Assembly: GCA_039654915.1 (NCBI GenBank)
Contig: CM077597.1
Location: forward strand, 39,716,001-39,780,000
Length of the DNA stretch: 64,000 bases
Source of the DNA: Aquilaria yunnanensis
Lineage: Eukaryota > Streptophyta > Magnoliopsida > Malvales > Thymelaeaceae
Reading direction: 5' to 3'
Positions within the stretch are counted from its first letter, which is position 1; each line of letters starts with the position of its first letter. Below are positions 14,652-25,800 of this stretch, in pieces. Below the pieces are notes generated by a model, which worked only from the letters and a program-made list of their open reading frames with translations, had not been told where the DNA came from and did no database searches. The translations under genes and the position numbers were made by a program.

Positions 14652-16064
14652 TGTTAGTGTTGTGCCCAAAAGGCCAATCATGAGATGATTGTATTTTTTC
14701 ACATTGAGTCATGATATTTTATTAAGGCACTAATCCAGCAATTATGTTTGTTGTTTTGTTTCTACGTAACTTAATAAACATAATTGTAACCCTAGAATAA
14801 TGATATTCTCAAACGTCCCTAGTCTAGTATTATTGTGGAGCGGGTTACAATAATACATAACGACTAGCATATGTGATGACTAATATGAGATATGTAGTCT
14901 ACATATGGGTACAAGTTGGAGAACTTATGTACTGGACCGACCCACCATGAGAACACTACATGGATCGTTATATGAGTGTCATAAGTGATTCTCATAGTGA
15001 TCATGGTACATGTAGTCCTTCGACCTAAGATCATCAAGGTTCCCTACATGTGAGTCATATACTTTGATACTTTCCTTTGTTGCTCGTAACTGAGTGAACT
15101 TGAAGGAGGTCATTGGGTATGTCATATATCATGCGGAGGGATTTGTATGATCAAGATGGGATTTGTCCCTCCTATGTAACGGGAGTGATATCTTCGGGCC
15201 CCTTGATAGAGTGAGACTTAGAAAATGCATGGCCATGCTCGGATGAGTTGATATACGATATCAATGTCATCAGTGTAAGTTGGTCTACTCGGTAATCAAG
15301 AAACCAAAGATTGGGCTATATGAGTGACACATTCCATGTCTCGTGCTTAGTCTTGATATCTTGGACAAAGGGACAATGGTATATATCGATGATGATTATA
15401 AAGGTTTGGTTGAATCACCGACAATCTTGTCACTTGGGTAGCAATGATGTGTTGCTAGACACCGCTAATTGCTTATGATCATAAATGTGATTTATGATCA
15501 TTGTAAACGTGGTAGGAGCCTATTGGGTCGCACACATAGAGCTATTTGGATCATTAGAATGCATGTGCTAATTATTTGGGTTATGGTTTCACAATAATTT
15601 CATATTAATAATGGGCCCAATAGTTGAGCCATTATTAAGCCCAAAATTAAAGCCTAATTGGATTAGGGATTTGAAACCCATTAGGCCTAGAAGTTGAGTC
15701 TCACTATAAATACAACTATTAGTGAGAAATGCACAGGCTTCTTGCCCTAGCCTCCCAAAAAAGGATAACCGCACTCTTCTCTTCCAATTCCTTGGAGGAC
15801 GCAAGCTAGCACTACGAGCGCATGAGAAACGGATCTGCCGGGACGTGGTAGAAGCGTGGTCATCCTGAGAGCCTCGTGTGGATACCATAGAGAGCTTGAA
15901 CACGTCAATTGTTCAGGTTTTGTGATTCGACTCTACAGTTGAGTGAGAGATCTCAACCGAAAATTAAGTATGAAAATTTTCAAACACCCGGTTTACCCTG
16001 TTTCACTTGGATCCTAGGGTTTCGGTTAAATTCCGTTGTGCTGTTTGGCTCCCGAAACCCAACA
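14652..16064 (+). mobile_element. Ty1/copia solo LTR (inner), nested in the outer LTR
   Basis: A complete 1413-bp LTR, beginning TGTTAGTG and ending CCCAACA. It is the reverse complement of the LTR at 44805-46223 and lies inside an older LTR of the same family. Perfect TSD TAATA is at 14647-14651 and 16065-16069. It has no internal domain, so it is a solo LTR. It must be younger than the outer LTR it interrupts. The near-perfect dyad ATGATCATAAAT/ATTTATGATCAT at about 15475-15501 and the TATA motif at 15704-15712 are both kept. Short frames inside it are accidental. Confidence 0.94.
15704..15712 (+). promoter_or_regulatory. Candidate TATA box of the copia LTR (inner copy)
   Basis: CTATAAATA sits about 1050 bp into the LTR, in its sense orientation, downstream of the conserved dyad. 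The same motif occurs at the matching place in the other copies of the family, as expected for the boundary of U3. Assignment is by motif only. Confidence 0.5.
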
Positions 16065-17049
16065 TAATAATGGCTCAACTTTTGGGCCCATTACTAATAC
16101 GATATTATTAAGAAACCATACCCAAATAATTAGCCCACGCACTCTAATAATCCAAATAGCTCTATGTGTGCCACCCAATAGGCTCTTACCACGTTGGCAA
16201 TGATTATAAATCATATTTATGATCATAAGCAATGAGCGGTGTCTAGTAACACATCATTGCTACCCAAGTGACAAGATTGTTGGTGATTTGACTAAACCAT
16301 TATGATCATTACCCATATATGCCATTGTCCCTTTGTCTGATATATCAAGACTAAGCACGAGACATGGAATGTGTCACTCTCGTATAGCCCAATCTTTGGT
16401 TTCTTGATTACCAAGTAGACTAACTTAAACTGATGACATTGATATCATATATCAACTTATCCAAGCATGGCTATGCATTTTCTAACTCTTACTCTATCAA
16501 GGGGCCCGAAGATATCACTCCTGTTACATAGGAGGAACAAATCCCATCTTGATCATACAAAACCCTCAACATGATATGTGACATATCCAATGACCTCCTT
16601 CAAGTTCACTCAGTTATGAGCAATAAAGGGAAGTATCAAAGTATGTGACTCAGATGTACGGAACCTTGATGATCTTGGGTCAAAGGATTACATATACCAT
16701 GATCACTATAAGAATTACTTATGACACTCATATAACCATCCATGTAGCGTTGTAATGGTGAGTCAGTCTAGTAACAAGTTCTCCAACTTGTACCCATATG
16801 TAGACTACATATCTCATATTAGTCTCCAGATATGCTAGTCGTTATGTATTATTATAACTCGCTCCACAATAATACTAGACTAGGGACATTTGAGAATATC
16901 TTTATTCTATGGTTACAATTATGTTTATTACATTACACAGAAACAAAACAACAAATATAATTGCTGGATTAATGTCTTAATAAAATATCATGGCTCAATG
17001 TGCAAAAATACAATCATCTCATTATTGGCTTTTGAGCACAACACTAACA

Positions 17050-18293
17050 AATGTTTCCATTTTATTCTAAACAAGTCGTCAATGTTTCTATTTCTTTCTA
17101 AACAAGTTGTGATTATTTCCATTCCAAACTAGTTTTGAATGATTCCATCTAATTGTAAACAACTTGTGATTGTTTTCATTTGCTTCTGAACAAGTAGTGA
17201 ATGTTTTCACTTAATTCTAAACAAATTGTGAATGTTTCCATTTAACTCTAAAGTAGTTGTTAATTTATCCACTCAAAACTAGTTGTGAAAGTTTTTATTT
17301 CATTCTAAAGAGGTTGTGATTGTTTCCTTTTCATTCTAATTAGCTTGTGAATGTTTCTATTTCATTCCAAACAAGTTGTGAATCTTTCCATTCAAAACAA
17401 GTTGTTAGTGTTCCCATTTCTTTCTAAATAGGTTATGAATGCTTCCATTTCATTCGAAACAATTTGAGAAAATTTCCATTTCGTTCGAAACATCTTGTTA
17501 GTGTTTCCATTACAAAAAAAGTTGTGAATGTTTTCATTTCATTTTAAACAAGTTGTGAATGTGTCCATTCCCTTTCAAACAAGTTTTGAATGTTTCCATT
17601 TCATTTTAAACAAGTTCTCAATGTTTTCATTTCATTCTGAATAAGTTCCTAATGATTTTACATAATTAAAAATAAGTTATGAAAGTTTTCATTTCATTCT
17701 AAATAAGTTGTGAAAGTTTGATTTCATTTTAAGTAAGTTATGAATTTTTCTGTTTCAATCAAAACAAGTTGAGAATTTTCCAATTCCAAACTAGATGTGA
17801 ATGTTTTGATTTCATTCTAAATAAGCTTCAAATATTTCCATTTCATTCTAAAGAGGTTGTGAATGTTTCCGGTCAAAACAAGTTGAATTTGTTCCCATTT
17901 CTTTCTAAACAAGTTATGAATGTTTCCATTTCATTCTAAACATGTTGTGACTGTTTGCACTTCATTCTAAGTAAGTTTTTAATGTTTCTATTTCATTCTA
18001 AATAATTTTTTAATCTTTCCATTCCAAATTAGTTATGAATGTTTCCATTTTATTCTAAATAAGTTGTGAATGTTCCCATTTCATTCTAAACAAGTTGTGA
18101 ATGTTTCCATTTCATTCCAAACAAGTTGGGAATGTTTCCATTTCATTCTAAACAAGTTGTTAATGTTTCCATTCCCTCCATTCCAAACTAGTTGTGACTC
18201 TTTCAGTTTTATTCTAGATAGCTTGTGAATGCCTCCATTTCAATCTAAACAGGTTGTGAGTGTTTGCATTTCTTTCTAAAGAAGTTGTGAATG
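17050..18293 (+). repeat. Satellite block B
   Basis: 1.24 kb of the same 31/26-bp satellite between the nested copia LTRs and the gypsy solo LTR. It continues block A directly: removing 14223-17049 and one TSD restores a satellite monomer. Its order of variants also matches about 25.2-26.4 kb, where no LTR is present. A reading frame at 16890-17132 runs from LTR into this block and has no support as a gene. Confidence 0.92.
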
Positions 18294-20757
18294 TGTTACC
18301 ACAACACAAAAGTAGGATAATTACAAGTGTGGCATAATGGTCAAAAAGCCATTATATTATGTAATTCTCTTCATAGTGATTGAAGTGTAAGGGGTAAAAG
18401 GTATAATGAACACCTCTTTAAAAGTGTTCTGAGTTGGTAACTTGGCCCCTAAGAAAAGCCTTAAGGGTTGCTTGTTTGTCAAGCAACTTGTGGACATTTT
18501 TGTAAGAGTTTGGAAATTCAGATACTCAATTGCAAACCTTTCAAAAAAAAGATTTGGAGAGTTATGGGAAGGATATGAATGGTATGAAAGTGATATTGGG
18601 GGACCAAATTTCTCATGGAAGCCAAGTTTGGCCAAAGGAAACACTAAAGGCATTAAGGACCTAAATGTCTTAGTGTAAACCTTAAGATGTTCAAGCTTTT
18701 GACTTAAGTCAAAGGGTGGAATTATGAGGTTATCCTACTATGGGGAAGCAACCAAGGCTTGATAAGTGAGCCAAAAATGTTGAGCGTATGTGTACCAATG
18801 AGTTTAAGACAAAGAAATCATAATTAGTGAGAAGGAATATGACATAAAGCAAGTTTGAGCTTGTTTAAGTGTGTTTTGTACCCTTAAGCTCATTTAAGGC
18901 CATTTAAGTAGCCAATTTACTTATCTTTCTCTCATTTTTGGCCTCTTCCAGCCAAGAACATAGCCTCACTTCCTCCATAGCCACCACACCTTATAACTTG
19001 TAATTGATTGAAATTGAAGGCAAAAGGAAGCAATTGGAAGCAAACTAGAGCTATTGCTTGGATACTTCAAGTATCAAGCTTGATTTCTTGCCTACCCACT
19101 TTGGTAATTGCTCTCATGGATTGTTTTATGTATTTTCAAGAAACCATGGAGCTATGGCTAAGCTTAGAAGAGAGCCATGAGCTTGATGAACCAAGCTTAG
19201 TGAAGGGAGTGCACTTATTGAAGGTTTTGTCACCTAGTGTGAAGTGCGCAATGATGACAGTGAAATGAGGGTTTCTAGAGGTCAAAGTTAGTACTAACTA
19301 GTGTTAAAATCCTCCTAAGGCCAAGCATTTTCTTTAGGAGGGCTATGATAGTGATTTATTTATGTTGATTATGTGTTTTACGGACTAATCTATAGTATAT
19401 GTTGCTGCTGCATTTCATGTATTTATTGGTTGTGAATGGCTACTGCATTTGGTTGCTATATCTTGTATATATGCATTGTGGTTTTTTGTTTTATTGTCTT
19501 TGGATGCAGGTTTTGATGATGGTCACATTGCCTATTGAATTCAAGTGTTACCCTTACTAAGTTTCTCAATAAAACTTACTCCCCTCAATTCTGTCATTTC
19601 AGGTCCAGCTGAAAGATCACCTTCACAATAACCTTTGTGGTTTGAGTTTTGCCCTTAATTTTTAGGTACCCAAACTTCCATATGTCTAGTTATGATCTAA
19701 AAATTTTTGTGATTTTAGGAGAACATTTGTTATTTTTAATGGTGGTACATATTGTGTTATGCAGCAGCTGTCCAGCATCCTGTTCTAGAGTCCATTGTGT
19801 CTCAGGCACTCCTATAACTTAGGTGTGTATTTAGCTGAGTTAAGACCATTGTGTAGTGCATGTATGCATGTAAATGTATTGTATATTAGATGATACAAGT
19901 ATGTGAACATTTGAGTAATGTTTTGGCTATGTAAGTAATGTGGTGCAAAGCTGCCTAAGTGTAAATGATGGGCTGCTTCCTTGTAAATTTTGTTTTAGCC
20001 ACATATGTTTGTTAAATGGAAGGGAATATATTTCCTATGTGTAATGGACATATATGGGATAACTTTGGAGTGGTTTCCCCTTGTGAATGAAGTGTTTGCA
20101 CACTTATAAAATTTTGTATGGGCAAAATGGTCATAAAGTGACTAGAATTTTGACTCTGCACTTAAAGTTCTATATCTCCTTGTGTGGAATAAATATTGGT
20201 ATGAACTTTTGATCACACCTTGAGAACATCTAGAGGTTGAATAAGGATTTAGAATTTATGAATTTGGAGCCCTGAAGCCAAATATATGACACTGCAAAGT
20301 TGGCTAAGTTACTGTTCATTTGGTCAAAATTTTGTAACTAACTTAAAAAATCCATAACTTGCTCCATAGGTGGGCTATTGATGTAAAAAAAAATTCCTTG
20401 GTTCACTCTAGTCTCTAATTGATAATGGAGTAAACAAAATATGGGATACATGGCTAGAATGATACAGTTTATTAGTGGAAGTTACAGGTGTAGTGGCTGG
20501 TCACTAGAACTTAACAAGATTGCCTAATGTGTGGAAGCCAAAATTAAGACTTGTGCTAGTGTTTTCCTTCTTTGCTGCCATGGTGTGCATGAAATGTGAA
20601 TATGTGTGTGATGGCTAGACCAATATGCATGCATTTATATAGTGCCCAAGAGGGCCACTTGGATATGCACAATAAGGGTAGTGTGTAAATTACCAATCCT
20701 AGGAGTCTAAATGCACAATTTTGGCACCATAATTGGACTATCCTTGAGTGGGTAACA
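18294..20757 (+). mobile_element. Ty3/gypsy solo LTR, full length
   Basis: A 2464-bp LTR starting TGTTACCAC and ending GGGTAACA, matching the reverse complement of the 3' LTR at 57789-60274. The five bases before it are gaatg and the five after are taatg; both are common variants at this place in the monomer, so this is probably a TSD with one later substitution or conversion. No internal sequence remains. The frames at 18357-18678 and 19008-19268 also appear in decayed form in the other LTR copies and I do not regard them as genes. Confidence 0.9.
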
Positions 20758-21499
20758 TAATGTTTCCATCTCATTCTAAACAAGTTATGAATGTTTCCTT
20801 TTCATTCTAAACAAGTTATAAATGTTTCCATTTTTTTCTAAACAAGTTGTGAATATTTCCATTTCATTCTAAACAGGTTGCGCATGTTTCTCTTTCATTC
20901 TGAAAATGTTGTTCATGTTTCCATTTCATTCTAAATAACTTGTGGATGTTTCCATTTCATTTTAAATAAGTTTTGAATTTTTCTATTTCATCTTAAACAA
21001 GTTGTTAATGTTTCCATTCTAAACTTGTTGTGAATGTTTCCATTTTATCCTACACCAATTCTGAAGGATTCCATTTCATTCTAAACTAGTTCTTAATGTT
21101 TTTATTCCAAACCAGTTGTGGATGTCTCCATTTCATTCTAAACATGTTGTTAATGTTTCGATTTCTCTCTAAACAAGTTGTTAATGTTCCTTTCTAAATT
21201 TGTTATGGATGTTTCCAATTCATTCTAAATAAGTTGTGAATGTTTCATTTCATTCTAAGCAGGTTTTCAATGTGTCCATTTCAGGCGAAATAAGTTGTTA
21301 ATGTTTCCATTTCATTCTAAACAAGTTATTAATGTTTCCATTCTAAGCAAGTTGTGAATGTTTCAATTTCATTCTAAATAAATTGTGAATGTTTCCATCT
21401 CATTCAAAACAAGTTGTTAATGTTTCCCTTCAAAACTAGTTGTGAATGTTTCCATTTCATTCTAAATAAGCAGTCAATGTTTCCATGTCATTTAAAACA

Positions 21500-22800
21500 A
21501 GTTGTGAATCTTTTGATTCCAAACTAGTTGTGAGTGTTTCCATTTAATTCTAAACATGTTATGAATGTTTTGATTTCACTATAAACATGTTATGAAGGTT
21601 TCCATTTCATTCTAAAAAAGTTGTGAATGTTTCCGTTTATTTCTAAACGAGTAGTGAATATTTTCGTTCCAAATTAGTTATGAATGTTTCCGTTTCATGC
21701 TAAACAAGTTGTGAATGTTTCATTTCCATTCTAAACATGTTATGAATGTTTCCATTTCATTCTTAAAAAGATGTGAATATTTACATTTATTTTAAACAAG
21801 CAGTTAATATTTTCGTTCCAAATTCGTTGTGAAAGTTTCCATTTCATTCTAAACAAGTTATTAATGTTTCCATTCCAAACAAGTTGTGAATGTTTCAATT
21901 TCATTCAAAGCAAGAAAGGAATATTTCCATTTCATTCTAAACAAATTGTGAATGTTTCCATGTCATTCAAAATAAGTTGTTAATGTTTCGCTTCCGAGCT
22001 AGTTGTGGATGTTTCCATTTCATTCTAAATAAGCTGTGAATGTTTCCATTTCATTTAAAACAAGTTGTGAATATTTTGATTCCAAACTTGTTGTGAGTGT
22101 TTCCATTTAATTCTAAACATGTTATAAATGTTTCAATTTCATTATAAACATGTTATGAATGTTTCCATTTCATTCTAAAAAAGTTGTGAATGTTTCCGTT
22201 TATTTCTAAACGAGAAGTGAATATTTTCGTGCCAAATTAGTTATGAATGTTTCCGTTTCATGCTAAACAAGTTGTGAATGTTTCATTTCCATTCTGAACA
22301 TGTTATGAATGTTTCCATTTCATTCTAAAAAAGATGTGAATATTTACATTTATTTTAAAGAAGCAGTTAATATTTTCGTTCCAAATTAGTTGTGAAAGTT
22401 TCCATTTCATTCTAAACAAGTTATTAATGTTTCAATTCCAAACAAGTTGTGAATGTTTCGATTTCATTCAAAGCAAGACAGGAATATTTCCATTTCATTC
22501 TAAACAAATTGTGAATGTTTCCATGTCATTCAAAATAAGTTGTTAATGTTTCCCTTCCAAGCTAGTTGTGGATGTTTCCATTTCATTCTAAATAAGCTGT
22601 GAGAGTTTCCATTTCATTTAAAACAAGTTGTGAATATTTTGATTCCAAACTAGTTGTGAGTGTTTCCATTTAATTCTAAACATGTTATAAATCTTTCAAT
22701 TTCATTATAAACATGTTATGAATGTTTCCATTTCATTCTAAAAAGTTGTGAATGTTTCCATTTATTTCTAAGTGAGAAGTGAATATTTTCATTCCAAATT
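21500..22800 (+). repeat. 563-bp tandem higher-order repeat
   Basis: The marker GAATATTTTCG preceded by cgagtag/cgagaag/tgagaag lies at 21651, 22214 and 22776, giving spacings of 563 and 562 bp. A second marker, GGAATATTTCC, lies at 21918 and 22481, also 563 bp apart. The first two copies are very similar, so this is a recent local tandem duplication of about 18-20 monomers. A weaker version with spacing of about 531 bp exists near 2.7-3.25 kb. Confidence 0.8.
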
Positions 22801-25800
22801 AGTTGTGAATGTTTTCATTTCATGCTAAACAAGTTATGAATGTTTCTATTTCATTCTAAATAAGTTGTGAATATTTCCAATTCATTCTAAACAAGTTGTG
22901 AATGTTTCCATTTCATTCAAAACAAGTTGCTAATGTTTCCATACCAAACTAGTTATGAATGTTTCTATTTCATTATGAGAAGCTGTGAATGTTTCCATTT
23001 CATTCTAAACATGTTGTTCATTCTAAACATGTTGTGATTGTTTGTACTTCATTCTAAACAAGTTTTCGATGTTTCCATTTAATTCTAAACTAGATGTGAA
23101 TGTTTCCATTCAAAACTAGTTATGAATGTTTCCATTTTATTTTAACATGTTGTCCAAGTTTCCGATTCATTCTAAAGAAGTTATGAATGTTTCTGTTTCA
23201 TTCTAAAAAAGTTTTTAATGCTTGCAATTGAAACCAGTGGTAGAAATTTCTATTTCATTCTAAAGAAGTTGTAAAATTTTCTATTTCTTTCTAAATAAGT
23301 TGTGAATGTTTGATTTCATTCCAAACATGTTGTAAATGTTTCAATTAAAAACTTGTTGTGGATGTTTTCATTTCTTTCCAAACAAGATGTCAATGTTTCC
23401 ATTTCATTCTAAACAAGTTGTGAATCTTTTCATTTCATTCTGAACAAGTTGCTAATGTTTCCATTTAAAACTAGTTGTAAATGTTTCCATTTCACTCTAA
23501 ACAAGTTGTGAATGTTTTCATTTCTTTCAAAATAAGTTGTGAATGTTCCCATTTCATACTAAACAAGTTGTGAATGTTTCCAATTCATTCTAAGCAACTT
23601 TTGAATGATTCTAACTCATTCTAAACAAGTTGTGAATGTTTCCAATTCATTCTAAGTAACTTTTGAATGATTCTAACTCATTCTAAACAAGTTGTTAATG
23701 TTTCCATTAAAAATTACTTGTGACTGTTTCAATTTTATTCCAAACAAGTTATGAATGCTTCCTTTTCATTTTAAACATGTTGTTAATGTTTCCATTCCAA
23801 ACTAGTTGTGAATGTTTCCATTCAAAACTAGTTGTAATGTTCACATTTCCATCTAAACAAGTTGTGAATGTTTCCATTTGATTCTAAACAAGTTGTAAAT
23901 GTTTGCAATTCACTCCAAAGGAGTTGTTAATGTTTCAATGCCATACTAAAGAAGTTGTGAATGTTTCCATTTTATTCTAAACAAGTTGTGAATGTTTCCA
24001 TTCGAAACTAGTTGTGAATATTTCCATTTCATTGTAAACAACTTGTGATTGTTTCCATTTGATTCTAAACAAGTTGTTAATGTATCCTTTCCAACTAGAT
24101 GTGAATGTGTCTATTTCATTCTAAAGAAGTTGTGAATGTTTTTATTTCTTTCTAAACAGATTGTGAATGTTTCTCTTTCATTCTGAACAAGTTGTGAATG
24201 TTTCCATTCAAAACTAGTTGCGAATGTTCTGATTTCTTTCTAAACAAGTTGTGAATGTTTCCATTTCATTTCAAACAACTTGTGAATGTTTCTATTTTAT
24301 TTGGAAAAATTTGTTAATGTTCCTATTCCAAATTAGTCCTAAATGTTTCCATTTCATTTTAAACAAGTTGTGATTATTTTAATTTCACTCTGAATAGGTT
24401 GTGAATTTTTTCATTTCATCCTGTACAAGTGGTTAATGTTTCAATTCTAAACTGGTTATGAATGTTTACATTTTATTCTAAATAACTTATGAACATTTCT
24501 GTTTCATTCTAAACAAGGTGTTAACACTTCTATTCCAAACTGGATGTGAAGGTTTCCATTTCAGTCAAAAGATGTTTTGAATATTTTCTTTTCATTCTAA
24601 ACAAGTTGTGAATGTTTCCATTGCATTATAAACAAGTTGTTATCGTTTTCATTTCAAACAGGTTGTAAATATTTTTCATTTCATTTGAAACAAGTTGTCA
24701 ATGTTTTCATTTTCTTCTGAACAAGTTGTGATTGTTTATACTTAATTCAAAGCAACTTATGAATGTTTCCGTTTCATTCTAGATAAGTTATGAATGTTTT
24801 TGTTTCATTCAAAAAAAGTTGTTAATCCTCTATTTCCAAACTAGTTATGAATGTTTCCATTTCATCCTAACCAAGTTTTGAATGTTTCCATTTCATTCAA
24901 AACAAGTTGCGAATATTTCCATTCAAAACAAGTTATGAATGTTCCCATTTCATTCTAAACAAGTAGTGAATGTTTCTAATTCATTCTAAACAAGCTATGA
25001 ACATTTCATCCTAACCAAGTTTTGAATGTTTCCATTCATTCTAAACAAGTTCTTAATGTTTCCATCGAAACTAGATGTGAATGTTTTCATTTCATTCTAA
25101 AGAAGTTGTGAACGTTTCCACTCAAAACTAGTTGTGAATGCTCCCATTTCTTTCTTAACAAGTTGTGAATGTTTCCACTTCATTCTAAACAACTTGCGAA
25201 TGTCTACATTTTATTCTAAACAAGTTTTTAATGTTTCCATTCCAATATTTTTGTGAATGTTTCCATTTTATTCTAAACATGTTGTGAATGTTTCCATTTC
25301 TTTTTAAGCAAGTTGTGAATGTTTCCATTCCAAACCAGTTATGAATGTTTCCATCTCATTGTAAATAACTTGGGATTGTTACCATTTGATTCTAAATAAG
25401 TAGGGAATGCTTCCATTTAATTCTAAAAAAGTTGTGAATTTTTCCATTTAACTCTAAACTAGTTGTTAATGTATCCATTCCAAATTAGTTGTCAAAGTTT
25501 CTATTTCATTCTAAAGAGGCTGTGAGTGTTTCCTTTTCATTCTAAATAGGTTGAAAATGTTTCTATTTACTTCTAAACAAGTTGTGAATATTTCCATTCA
25601 GAACAAGTTGTTAATGTTCCCATTTCCTTCTAACTAGCTTGTGAATGCTTCCATTATATCCTAAACAACTTGTGAATGTTTCCATTTCATTCGAAACAAC
25701 TTGTTAGTATTTCCATTCAAAAGTAGTTATGAATGTTTCCAATTCATTTTAAACAAGTTGTGAATGTTTCCAATTTATTTTAAACAAGTTTTGAATGTTT

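Larger units (their letters stand above)
14223..17049 (-). mobile_element. Ty1/copia solo LTR (outer), split by a nested LTR
   Basis: Two pieces, 14223-14651 and 16065-17049, together make one LTR of the family seen complete at 44805-46223, in minus orientation. Read on the plus strand it starts tgtaggg and ends ctaaca. It is flanked by a perfect 5-bp target duplication, AATGT, at 14218-14222 and 17050-17054, inside a satellite monomer. No internal element sequence is present, so this is a solo LTR left by LTR-LTR recombination. It is interrupted at TAATA by a second LTR in the opposite sense. It is clearly more diverged than the LTRs of the complete element. Confidence 0.93.

Noticed and set aside
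14380..14683. Cys/Arg-rich ORFs inside copia LTRs (also 15589-15903, 16026-16232, 44962-45281 and 51873-52100)
   Set aside because: They recur only because the LTR recurs; most are antisense to the element, lengths vary between copies and no domain is recognisable.
18357..18678. Overlapping ORFs in gypsy LTRs (also 19008-19268, 20556-20783, 58345-58584, 59024-59230 and 60005-60196)
   Set aside because: Related LTR copies carry stops or shifts at the same places; there is no protein-like conservation.
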